64,000 bases of DNA from JAFNAG01 sp963721405. Its GTDB lineage: Bacteria; Acidobacteriota; UBA6911. Shown piece by piece: positions 8,342 through 16,636 of the stretch. The notes beneath the pieces were generated by a model that saw nothing but the letters and a program-made list of their open reading frames with translations, was not told the origin of the DNA and did no database searches. Location of the stretch: positions 1 to 64,000 of the forward strand of contig CAVRJA010000014.1 of assembly GCA_963721405.1 (NCBI GenBank), in the 5' to 3' direction. Position numbers and translations under genes: made by a program. The first letter of the stretch is position 1. Every line of letters starts with the position of its first letter.

Positions 8342-10555
8342 ATGCGGTCCTTCCTTGCATTGTCTGTGCTTTCCCTTTGCCTGAGTTCAGCCATCGCTTT
8401 TGCGACGATTTTTGGCACAGTGCGCGGCGTTGTGCACGACCCGCAGCACCGGCCTGTTCCAGGGGCTGAAATCGCCGTGCGCGCCAAGGATTCGGATTGG
8501 TCGCGCACCTGCAAAACCAATGACAATGGCGAATTCGAAGTTACGGCGGTTCCCGTTGGCCAATACAGTGTTTCGGTCCTGCATCCCGGATTTCAAAACG
8601 CCGAGCAGCAGGTTTCCGTGCAATCGGGGAGCGCGCCGGTGCTACATCTGCAACTGGCGCTCGCCGGAATCAAGCTGGCCATAGAGGTGACCTCGACTGC
8701 GGAGCTGGTGAATCCCGACTCGTCCACGACCGAGAGCATTGTGGACCGGAAGCAGATCGAGCGGCTGCCGGGAGCACAGCAGACCAACAGCCTGACCATG
8801 ATCACGAGCATGGCCCCGGGAGCAAGCGTGGTCCACGACCAACTTCACATCCGCGGCGGCCATCAAGTCACATGGCTTATCGACGGCATTCCGGTTCCGA
8901 ACACCAATATTGCCGGCAATGTCGGCCCTCAGATCGATCCCAAAGACATCGACTACCTCGAGATCCAGCGGGGCGGCATCAGCGCAGAATATGGAGACCG
9001 CACCTATGGCATTTTCAACGTGGAACCCCGCTCAGGATTCGAGCGCAACAACTCCGCCGAGATCCTCCTGAATTACGGCAGCAACAACGCCACCAACGAC
9101 CAGATCAGTCTCGGAGGCCACTCCGCGCGATTTGCGTACTACGCCAGCATGACAGGCTACAGGACCGACCTAGGTCTGATGACGCCCACGACCGACGTGC
9201 TACACGATAGCTCGGCCGGGATCGGCGCCTTCACGTCGTTGATCTACAATGCGACCCCCTCGGATCAATTCAGACTGACAGCTTCGGTGCGCGGGGATCA
9301 TTATCAGATCCCAAACACGCCGGACGCCCAGACCCTGGGCATCCGGGATATTCAATCCGAAGGCGATGCGTTCGCGGTATTCTCCTGGGTCCACACTGTG
9401 CGTCCCGGCCTGCTGCTGACGGTCTCGCCCATCTTCCACCGGAACCGCGCATTATTTGACGGCGGCGCCGGCGACTCGCCCGTTATCCCGCGCGATGACC
9501 GCACATCCATTTACGCGGGTGGGCAAGTCAACGTGTCATGGGTGACCGGGAAGCACAATCTGCGCGCGGGTTTTTCCGGAGTTGCCCAGGACGACTCCCA
9601 GTTTTTTGGCCTCCAGGCCACGGACGGGCCCGGACTCAGCCTCGCCCAAAACCAGAAAGTACGCGCCAATCTGGATGTGGGATATGTGGAGGACCAGTAT
9701 AAGCTGATGCCCTGGCTCACGCTCAACGGAGGCGTCCGGCTGACGTACTTCTCCGGTCTGCTGACCGAAAAGGTCGCGAGCCCCCGTGCTGGTGCGGCTT
9801 TCCAGTTGCCTGGCTTGCACTGGGTAATTCGCGGGTCTTACGGCAGGTATTATCAGCCTCCGCCGCTCTCGACCGTCTCGGGACCGTTGCTCGACCTTGC
9901 CCTGGAACAAGGCTTCGATTTTCTGCCTCTGCGTGGCGAGCGGGACGAACAGAAAGAAGTCGGGCTGGCCATTCCCATCAAGGGTTGGGCGGTGGATATC
10001 ACGCACTATCACACCAATGCGCGGAATTTCTTCGACCACGACGTTCTCGGCAATTCGAACATCTTCCTGCCGCTGACGATCGCCGCGGCGCGCCTGCGAG
10101 GATGGGAGGCGACCGTCCAGTCTCCCGCAATTTTCGGCGGCACCCATTTCCACATGGCGTATGCCCACCAGTGGGCCGAGGGACAAGGCGCCGTGACCGG
10201 AGGACTGACAGACTTCAGCCCTCCTCCTGATGGCATGTTTTTTCTCGACCACGATCAGCGCGACACGCTCTCGACGGGCGTCGAAACCCAGTTGCCGTGG
10301 CATATGTGGGCCGCGGGAAACGTCGTGTATGGCTCGGGTTTTCTGAATGGAGACGGACCCGATCACATGTCCGGCCATACGGGTGTGGATCTATCCCTCA
10401 GCAGGTCTCTTTGCGAAAACCTCACGTTGAGGATTGACGCGCTGAACATCGCCAACAGCCGCTACCTGCTCGACAGAGCCAACACATTCGGAGGGACCCA
10501 TTACAATTACCCAAGGGAGATATCCATGACACTGCGCTTCCGCGTTCACTATTGA
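8342..10555 (+). CDS. TonB-dependent outer-membrane receptor with carboxypeptidase-regulatory domain
   Basis: About 737 residues from ATG 8342, preceded by GGAG at 7-8 bases. An upstream ATG at 8321 would add seven basic residues before the same signal peptide (MRSFLALSVLSLCLSS). After the signal comes a carboxypeptidase-regulatory-like beta sandwich (GTVRGVVHDPQHRPVPGAEI..., about residues 25-105), then a plug (QLHIRGGHQVTWLIDGIPV; YLEIQRGGISAEYGDRTYG) and a long beta-barrel ending in LRFRVHY with the C-terminal aromatic. It would import a large or scarce substrate through the outer membrane using TonB. The Cys/His-rich neighbour suggests metal, which is inference. Confidence 0.88.
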   Translation: MRSFLALSVLSLCLSSAIAFATIFGTVRGVVHDPQHRPVPGAEIAVRAKDSDWSRTCKTNDNGEFEVTAVPVGQYSVSVLHPGFQNAEQQVSVQSGSAPVLHLQLALAGIKLAIEVTSTAELVNPDSSTTESIVDRKQIERLPGAQQTNSLTMITSMAPGASVVHDQLHIRGGHQVTWLIDGIPVPNTNIAGNVGPQIDPKDIDYLEIQRGGISAEYGDRTYGIFNVEPRSGFERNNSAEILLNYGSNNATNDQISLGGHSARFAYYASMTGYRTDLGLMTPTTDVLHDSSAGIGAFTSLIYNATPSDQFRLTASVRGDHYQIPNTPDAQTLGIRDIQSEGDAFAVFSWVHTVRPGLLLTVSPIFHRNRALFDGGAGDSPVIPRDDRTSIYAGGQVNVSWVTGKHNLRAGFSGVAQDDSQFFGLQATDGPGLSLAQNQKVRANLDVGYVEDQYKLMPWLTLNGGVRLTYFSGLLTEKVASPRAGAAFQLPGLHWVIRGSYGRYYQPPPLSTVSGPLLDLALEQGFDFLPLRGERDEQKEVGLAIPIKGWAVDITHYHTNARNFFDHDVLGNSNIFLPLTIAAARLRGWEATVQSPAIFGGTHFHMAYAHQWAEGQGAVTGGLTDFSPPPDGMFFLDHDQRDTLSTGVETQLPWHMWAAGNVVYGSGFLNGDGPDHMSGHTGVDLSLSRSLCENLTLRIDALNIANSRYLLDRANTFGGTHYNYPREISMTLRFRVHY

Positions 10556-10700
10556 AAACAAACGATCCGTGACGACCACGAGAAGATATGCCGCACCAAA
10601 GATCCCGCCAGGCGGAAGCGCGACATGAAAGGTGTCCAGGTCACGCTTCCCCGGGGATCCGCTGAATGGCTACAGGCTACTCCGGCAAACAGAAGTCGAT

Positions 10701-13280
10701 CTAAAACAGGAGCTTGATCTCGGCCTGATACGTCCGCGGCTGCACGAAGTGCGTCCCGCTGAAGGTCGATAGAAAGTTGTACAGAGCCTCCTTGTTGGTC
10801 AGGTTCACAACGCTGAACCGCAGCGCAGTCCGCACTTTTTCAGTGCTGCGGAACAGATTGTCCGTTCCGATCGCCAGATCGAACAAGTTGCGCGACGCGA
10901 CACGAGGGGGATTTGTGTCGGGATTGAATGTTCCGGGAGCCGGGATGACGAGTCGGGTGGCGCCGAAATTCGGGCTGCCGCACGACGTAATGGGGTTGCC
11001 GAGAGAAGCCGTCTGACTGCCGCAGAAAAATCCGATTGCCGCCTGTTGGGCAGAAGTGAGGGCGAGCGCATCGTCAAGGCTGGTGACTGCGCCCGCAACT
11101 TCGCCGGAGTCAAAACGCCAGGTGAATGAAAACCAGGCGCCATTTTTGGGACGCTGATAGCGCACATTCGTGGTCTGCTGGAAGGCCTGGTCGTGGTCGA
11201 TGCGAAATACTTCAGTGTCGAGCGGCGAATTGAAGATTACGCCGCCGACTTCGGGGCCGAAGAAGCGCGCCCGCGTATGACCGATAGTTGTGTAAGCCTG
11301 CAATCCGTGAATGTTGGTGGTGCCGAAGCGCAGAGACACGCCGTCGATGTTCGACTTGCGCCAGGAGATGGGGAAGGTGATGGGGGTGTTGAACAGCGTC
11401 GCGAAATCGTAGGCGTTGCTGGTGTACTTCCAGAGGTAGTCGCCGTCAAAGATAAAGTAGCGTCCGAACGATTGCTGCAATCCGGCGTTGAACTGATTGC
11501 GCCGGCCCGGCTGCAGCGGCTGGTCGCTGAAGGCGCCGAAGACATTGGTCGCCAGGCCGCCCCCGCCTGTGGAACTGGAGAGGACGAGGTTTTCGTTGTA
11601 GGGCGTCTCCATGGTTCTGGAATAAGAGAGGCGTAGCACCGTGGCTGTCGGCTTGACAAGGTACGAGACGCCTATGCGCGGCTGAATGCCGGTGGCTTTG
11701 CTGATGCCGTCATAGTGATCGATCCTCAAACCCGGGGAGATTGTGAAGCCTCGCGCCGAGATTGCGTCCTGTGCGTAAAAAGCAAATTGGTTGATGTTTG
11801 CCTGTCCCGCAAAATCGAACGGAGTCCCGCCGCGCGTCAGGTCGTAAGGAACCAATCCCGGCTGAAGGGCGGGATTGGACAGGAATCCCAGCCCTGCGCA
11901 AAGGCCCGGGTCCGTGACGCCGGGCAGTTCCTGGGGATTTCCTGCGCTGTCCACGCAAACCGCATTGAAGGCAGGATCTGTAATGCCCAGGTTGAAATGT
12001 TCGCCCAAGCGCGTCTGCATGATTTGGGTGCCGACCTTCAGATTGTGATGGCCTTTGACGTAGGAGATGTCGCCCTTGAACCCGTAATTGGTCAGGCGTC
12101 TCGACTGCGCGATCGTCGCCGGCGTATCGAGGAAAGGGTCGCCGCTCGGGTAGTAGCTGATCTGGTCCTGGCGGAAAAAGGCATTCACGTTCAGCAACAG
12201 TGTCGGGCTGAAAATATGCTGATAGTTGGGAGAGACGTTGAACGTGATCGTTTTCTGGCGCTGGTCCTGGCCGGGCTGGTCGTATGAGTTGGGCACCTGA
12301 AACCAGTTTCGCGCGCCCATCAGGTCAAGGTGAAAGCTGTCCTTGTCGTTAAGCTTGAAATCGAAATGATCGAAAAACGTCTCGTTGTTTCCGATGTCGT
12401 GGATGGGCTGAAATTCCGGTGTGTCAAGAAACCTGCCCGAGCGGCTCGTATTGACTACGATAAAGTTGCCATACTTGGCATTTCCCCAGCCAATCGATCC
12501 CTCTTCTGACCCCGTGCCAAACGAGCCATAGGCCAGGCCAAAGCTTCCGAATGGCTTGTTTCTTCCGAGACCCGACTGAGTCACGGCATTGACGACGAGG
12601 CTGGTCTTGTCGCCGTATTCGGCGGCCGCCGCGCCGGTAATCAGCTCCATCGAAGCGATCGCGTTCAACGGCAGCTGGGTCGAAAACAGCTTGCTCTGCT
12701 GATCGCTTATAGGCTGGCCGTCAATTGAAAAACTCGTCTGCGCATGATCCCCCAAGGGATGGAAGAATCCGTTGGAGTCGGCAACCACGCCGGGAGTGGC
12801 AAGCGTGATCGCATCGCTCAATCCGGAGCCTGGTGAGAGCGTCGGCAGTTTTGAAAAGACTTCTTTCCCGAGGTCACTGTGCGCCGTTGGAACATTCTCC
12901 AGGACATCCGCCGCGGCCTGGACGTTAACTGTGACGGTAATCCCAGCCACCTTCATGGAGATCTTCAGCGTAATGGGAACGGAGGTGCGGACATCCACGT
13001 CCTGGTGGAAGGCCTCAAATCCTTGAAAACTCACCTCCACGCGGTAGGGATTTTGGGGGACGTTGGAAATCACAAAGGCCCCATGGTCGTCGCTCGTTGT
13101 TGATTGCTGGTAACCGGTGAGCGCATTGCGAACCGTCACTGTAGCTCCAGGGATGACGGCGCCGGTGGGATCCACAACGGTTCCCTGGATAGTGCCCCCT
13201 TGCCCGTAGGCTGTGTTGGGGGCCGATATCCAAAATACAATGGGAACCGCGAAGCATAATATTTTCATTAGTCGAAGCAT
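10701..13280 (-). CDS. TonB-dependent receptor, second locus
   Basis: 859 residues with signal peptide (MKILCFAVPIVFWISAPNTAYG), carboxypeptidase-regulatory repeat (GTIQGTVVDPTGAVIPGATV, about residues 28-110), plug (FSIDGQPISDQQSKLFSTQL; AAAAEYGDKTSLVVNAVT) and a barrel ending TYQAEIKLLF with terminal Phe. It is convergent with the receptor at 8342-10555 and separated from it by 145 bases without a clear terminator hairpin. Like the first receptor, it is preceded by a small Cys/His-containing protein gene. Receptors of this architecture are numerous in Acidobacteria; the substrate is not evident. Confidence 0.88.
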   Translation of the reverse strand: MLRLMKILCFAVPIVFWISAPNTAYGQGGTIQGTVVDPTGAVIPGATVTVRNALTGYQQSTTSDDHGAFVISNVPQNPYRVEVSFQGFEAFHQDVDVRTSVPITLKISMKVAGITVTVNVQAAADVLENVPTAHSDLGKEVFSKLPTLSPGSGLSDAITLATPGVVADSNGFFHPLGDHAQTSFSIDGQPISDQQSKLFSTQLPLNAIASMELITGAAAAEYGDKTSLVVNAVTQSGLGRNKPFGSFGLAYGSFGTGSEEGSIGWGNAKYGNFIVVNTSRSGRFLDTPEFQPIHDIGNNETFFDHFDFKLNDKDSFHLDLMGARNWFQVPNSYDQPGQDQRQKTITFNVSPNYQHIFSPTLLLNVNAFFRQDQISYYPSGDPFLDTPATIAQSRRLTNYGFKGDISYVKGHHNLKVGTQIMQTRLGEHFNLGITDPAFNAVCVDSAGNPQELPGVTDPGLCAGLGFLSNPALQPGLVPYDLTRGGTPFDFAGQANINQFAFYAQDAISARGFTISPGLRIDHYDGISKATGIQPRIGVSYLVKPTATVLRLSYSRTMETPYNENLVLSSSTGGGGLATNVFGAFSDQPLQPGRRNQFNAGLQQSFGRYFIFDGDYLWKYTSNAYDFATLFNTPITFPISWRKSNIDGVSLRFGTTNIHGLQAYTTIGHTRARFFGPEVGGVIFNSPLDTEVFRIDHDQAFQQTTNVRYQRPKNGAWFSFTWRFDSGEVAGAVTSLDDALALTSAQQAAIGFFCGSQTASLGNPITSCGSPNFGATRLVIPAPGTFNPDTNPPRVASRNLFDLAIGTDNLFRSTEKVRTALRFSVVNLTNKEALYNFLSTFSGTHFVQPRTYQAEIKLLF

Positions 13281-13408
13281 GTCTCCTCCACAGAAAACTG
13301 AGCTGCACGAGGGAGTTCATGCAACGTACATGCCCCCCAGGGCAGCGATCCAAGGCCATAACTCAATTAGATTGCGGGTATAGATCCTTGAACGTCGCCG
13401 TGCTGTGA

Positions 13409-13780
13409 TCAGGCGATGGGAGGGCCTCGATTTTCTTCTTGAGGTGTTGCAGTCTGAATCAGGGGAATAGGCAGGATAGAAATAGGTAGGATGGCGTACA
13501 GAGGGGCAACAATGCAGTGCGTCGCAGGGATCAGGCTGTGACGCAGAAGCCTGAAGCTTAAACAGATGCTGCAAAAAGGATCATCCTTTACGACTTCGAG
13601 GCGAGCAAGTTGAGGACCGGGAGTTGTGTCGGCGATCCTCAAGTGTTGCGCAGGGCAGGCTTGCTCATCATGGGTATGCCCCAGAATCCCATGGATTTCC
13701 GTCGTCAATAATCCCCAGGAAATGAGGAGCAGGAGAACGCCTGAACCCCACCTGGTTTTGCCACCAAACCCGAGCACCAT
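13409..13780 (-). CDS. Small membrane-associated protein with CxxC and His motifs
   Basis: 123 residues. It has an N-terminal hydrophobic helix (GSGVLLLLISWGLLTT), a His/Cys patch HGILGHTHDEQACPAQH, then FCSICLSFRLLRH with CxxC, and a second hydrophobic stretch (APLYAILPISILPIPLI). It lies 128 bases upstream of the receptor at 10701-13280 in the same direction, mirroring the gene at 7889. The layout recalls DUF2946-like proteins found beside metal-related TonB receptors, but the assignment is tentative. Confidence 0.55.
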   Translation of the reverse strand: MVLGFGGKTRWGSGVLLLLISWGLLTTEIHGILGHTHDEQACPAQHLRIADTTPGPQLARLEVVKDDPFCSICLSFRLLRHSLIPATHCIVAPLYAILPISILPIPLIQTATPQEENRGPPIA

Positions 13781-13864
13781 ACTATTTTAAAGTTACGCTT
13801 GCATGGCTGATACGCAAGAGCGACCCCGTGGAATCAAACCCGATGATATGCGGAACCTCTATTG

Positions 13865-14544
13865 CTATTGCAACTGCATTTGCATTATTAGAGGTGCGGC
13901 CTGCAGGGCGCCGTGGAAGGTATCCTTAATGGAATGTGGCGCCGGGCGCCCGCGAGCGGCGCCGAGTTCCGGATGGTTTACAGCGAGCCTGTCCATGAAG
14001 GAATCATAATCAACGCGAGCTCTTTCCAGGCGGGTCCTGAGTTCGTTAATGCGATTCCTGTCCGGCTCATTCTGCTGATATAGCCGGTAAAGCTGGCTGT
14101 TCAGCGTGGCCAGCTGTCCGCTGAGCCCCTGCTCTTCTTCCTTCTCAGCTGAGGACATGCTTTGGGCGGGGTCGGATCTTGGATTCCCGATCAAATCGAG
14201 CAGTGACCGGCTCCGGGGCTTCTCGGCAACCTCCAACGCCTCCTCGGGCCGGTCTTGCCTGACGAACAAATCGACCATCAGGTTATACGGCTCGATTTTG
14301 CGGTCGAAGAAAAATGCCCTATGCTGATCCTGGCCGCCGACCTGGCTGCGAATCTGCTCAACCTTCAGGATCGCATTCTGGAGGGTGGCCCGCGCCGACT
14401 CAATTTGGCCCAGCGCCAGATGGCTTTTCCCTGTCAGGGTGAGAGCCAGATAGGAGTGGTTTGATTCGTGGATTTCCTCGGCGAGATCTCCGGCCCAGGC
14501 CGACAGCTTTGCCGATTGTTCGAAACCGCTACAAAACCGTTACA
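13865..14544 (-). pseudogene. Truncated TPR/CHAT-type protein
   Basis: On the minus strand the frame is open from about 14544 (after an in-frame TAA) through HRAFFFDRKIEPYNL, an ATG at 14278, then RPEEALEVAEKPRSRSLLDLIG and a coiled-coil-like LNSQLYRLYQQNEPDRNRINEL. This is the linker that normally joins TPR repeats to a CHAT protease domain. The frame diverges at HSIKDTFHGAL and ends at 13865 before any CHAT catalytic His/Cys. Both ends are missing, so it is a fragment. Its 5' break coincides with the 11-bp repeat pair at 14525-14546. Confidence 0.6.
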
Positions 14545-14546
14545 CC
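14525..14546. repeat. 11-bp tandem repeat pair, candidate arm site left of junction 1
   Basis: Two adjacent 11-mers, ACCGCTACAAA and ACCGTTACACC. Equivalent pairs lie 296-319 bases left of the tRNA fragments at junctions 3 and 4; here the distance to the fragment at 14861 is 315 bases. The spacing suggests integrase arm-type sites marking the right end of a further unit to the left. Confidence 0.5.
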
Positions 14547-14860
14547 GGCCCGATTTGCGTTATTCGTTGGCCACAGTAAGTGATTCTATTTGCAGTGTTT
14601 ATTTCAGATTCCGATTATTAGAACGTGGGGTTTTTCTGAATTCGTTGACCACTCGCCTATTGTCTGGCCGATGCTTGGTCTTGTCATACAGTCTGTAACT
14701 TAAATATTGTCAATATGTTGAAGACAAGTTCTTCCGCTGTTCTTATGTGTTCGACCGTGGGGTTTTAGAAATGGATCTTTGGAAAAGGCAGCAGCAATCG
14801 GGCTTGCGAGGAAACCCGCAATATCGCTGTAGGCTATTGATTTGTATTGACTTATGGGTG

Positions 14861-14910
14861 TGGTAGCGACGGGTGGAATCGAACCACCGACCTTGGGGTT
14901 ATGAATCCCT
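14861..14910 (-). repeat. tRNA-Met(CAT) 3' fragment, attachment-site repeat 1
   Basis: The reverse strand reads anticodon loop TTCATAA, stem CCCCA, a 5-nt variable loop, T-arm GGTGG-TTCGATT-CCACC, acceptor CGTCGCT, then ACCA. The 5' half (acceptor, D-arm) is absent: no AGCGACG or D-loop follows to the right. This is therefore a 3' half-tRNA, as left by integration into a tRNA gene, and not a functional tRNA. The CAT anticodon fits tRNA-Met or tRNA-Ile2. Confidence 0.9.
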
Positions 14911-14997
14911 AAAGTGCCTTACCTCAGCAACATACCGTACTAAAACAGCCAATAACAACGCGGATTCCTTGAAGTTGCTTTTGGACCGTTTGTGTTG

Positions 14998-15126
14998 CTG
15001 TCCGCAACAGGACAGCCCCACAACAGCCCCACTGGCTGCTCGCGGGCAAATTGTGCCAGGAGCAGCACAGGTGGATCCGCGAGCGCATCGTGACCGCTGA
15101 TTCGACAGCGGACCCCTTCGCTCGCG
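14998..15126 (+). promoter_or_regulatory. Conserved leader with arm repeats and nested palindromes upstream of parA copy 1
   Basis: The leader holds a GCTGTCC/GGACAGC hairpin (14998-15016), the 11-bp pair CAGCCCCACAA/CAGCCCCACTG (15013-15034), and nested inverted repeats CGCGAGCG (15078-15085)/CGCTCGCG (15119-15126) around CCGCTG/CAGCGG (15094-15111). The block is nearly the same before parA at 29887 and, with changes, at 43470. Position suggests integrase arm binding plus control of parA. AAGGAG follows, seven bases before the ATG. Confidence 0.5.
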
Positions 15127-15150
15127 CCCATTTTAACTCAAGGAGACGCT

Positions 15151-15957
15151 ATGGCACACATCTTTACTCCCACGAATGCAAAGGGCGGCTGTGGCAAGAC
15201 CACGGTCGCCCTCAACCTCGCTGTTTGCTTCGCCAGAGCCGGCAATCGGACGCTTGCCATCGATCTGGATCAACAGGGAAACCTGAGCGCCGGGCTCGGG
15301 GTAGATCTCAACAAGCTGAACTTGACGGCCCATCGCTTGTTGATCAACGAGGTGCCGGAGACCCGTCGCTACCTGGTTGAGATTCGTCCTCAGCTCCACC
15401 TATTGCCCAATTCCATCGACATCGGAGCCGATGACCTCCTGGAGGCAAAGAAGGTCAACCGGGAGCTTCTCCTGCGCCGGCAGTTGAAGCCGGTCCTGCC
15501 TGATTTCGATGTCGTTGTCATCGACACTCCGCCGGCCATGCGTGCCGCGACCGTCAACGCGCTGGTTGTCGCCGATTCCGTGATCATCCCGATCGATTCC
15601 TCATCGTTTGCCTTGCTCGGCATGAACCAGCTCCTCAAGACCATTGCCGCGATCAGCGAGACCCACAATCCCTCGCTGAAAATCAACGTTTTGACCACCA
15701 TGTTCAACAAGCGGCAGAATCTCGACAAGATCATTCGCCAGCAGGTCGAGGAATTCTTTGGCCCCAGCTTAGTCCTGGAATCGGTCATTCATCGGTACGT
15801 CGGCGTCGCCGAAGCGACCGCCATGAGGAAAGGCGTCGTGGAGAGTTCCGCGACGAGCTCCGCCACGTTCGATTTCATGAAACTGTTCAACGAACTCAAA
15901 CGGGAAACGAGCCATGAACAAAAGAGACCGGCAGCAGTTGAAAGCATCCATCGCTAG
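15151..15957 (+). CDS. parA: ParA-family partition ATPase, unit 1
   Basis: 268 residues. It has a deviant Walker A (NAKGGCGKTT, residues 9-18) with the signature lysine, a switch D in AIDLDQQGNLS, and Walker B-like VVVIDTPPAM at about residue 120. These mark a ParA/MinD-type ATPase that forms nucleoid-bound gradients to position DNA. There is no N-terminal HTH, so this is a small ParA of type Ib size. An AAGGAG ribosome site precedes it. The 3' end overlaps the next gene by 44 bases in a different frame. No ParB with a KorB/ParB fold is nearby; the overlapping gene product is the probable partner. Confidence 0.92.
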   Translation: MAHIFTPTNAKGGCGKTTVALNLAVCFARAGNRTLAIDLDQQGNLSAGLGVDLNKLNLTAHRLLINEVPETRRYLVEIRPQLHLLPNSIDIGADDLLEAKKVNRELLLRRQLKPVLPDFDVVVIDTPPAMRAATVNALVVADSVIIPIDSSSFALLGMNQLLKTIAAISETHNPSLKINVLTTMFNKRQNLDKIIRQQVEEFFGPSLVLESVIHRYVGVAEATAMRKGVVESSATSSATFDFMKLFNELKRETSHEQKRPAAVESIHR

Positions 15958-16089
15958 AGATCTCATCCAGGGCCAGGGCGAGCATACCGCTACGAGAGAA
16001 CTGCTCAAGCAATATGCCCCGCTTGAAGGCGTTATCACCACGCCGGCGGGCGGCACATCACAGCGACCGAGACCCGCGCCACCTGTGGA

Positions 16090-16612
16090 AAACACCCTGG
16101 CACACAATGCCACGGTGGCACCAGAAGGTGACTCACCATGGCACGCTGCCACGGAGGCACCACCCGCCACCGTGGCGCCAGATGCCACCCCGGCAAGGCT
16201 TGCCATGGTCAAAGGCGAGTTGCGGGTGCCGAATACGATCAATTTCAGCCTGTTTCCGACACTCGATCCGTTCGCAAAAGCCGTCTATTACCAACTGTAC
16301 CTTCTCTCCCACGGCTTCCGGCGTGACACGTGCGTTGTCGGCCTGGCGAAGTTGGCAAAATCAGTCCTCATGTCGCAGAGAAAGGTTCAGGACACAATAC
16401 TTTACCTGGAAAAGAGAGGATTGGTCCGCCGGTTGCGGGCGATTCTCGGCGGACCCTCAAAAGGAAATGTCTATCAGGTGCCGATCCCTGCCGCCGATAA
16501 AGCGCCCGGCTCCACGGTGGCAAATGACTCCACCGTGGCAGATATTGCCACCATGGCACCTCGTGCCACCCTAGCACCCGGAGCCTGCGTGGCTCCACAT
16601 GCCACCAATAAA
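16090..16612. repeat. Intragenic palindromic iterons, unit 1
   Basis: Imperfect copies of TGCCACCGTGGCA lie inside gene 2. Cluster A starts at 16090, 16108 (perfect palindrome), 16147, 16165, 16183 and 16201. Cluster B starts at 16510, 16528, 16546, 16564, 16582 and 16600. Most steps are exactly 18 bases. Central codons vary (Val, Glu, Pro, Met, Leu), but the TGCCAC and GGCA half-sites persist, including silent third positions. The IS insertion lies just after cluster B. Confidence 0.75.
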
Positions 16613-16636
16613 GATGATGATGATTATAAAAAACAA

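Noticed and set aside
13865..14544. Active CHAT protease effector
   Set aside because: The frame ends before the CHAT catalytic residues and has no start; only the TPR-to-CHAT linker remains.
14861..14960. Complete tRNA-Met genes at the four fragments
   Set aside because: The bases beyond the anticodon do not form a D-arm or the AGCGACG acceptor half at any of the four places; only the 3' half is present.
14940..15131. Minus-strand open frames reading through the leaders (also 29646-29867 and 43246-43446)
   Set aside because: They read through att repeats, arm sites and tRNA fragments; their similarity to each other comes from the repeated DNA and they have no domain.
16090..16612. CRISPR array
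   Set aside because: The repeats are short, palindromic, imperfect, spaced at 18 bases with no unique spacers, and lie inside a coding frame.
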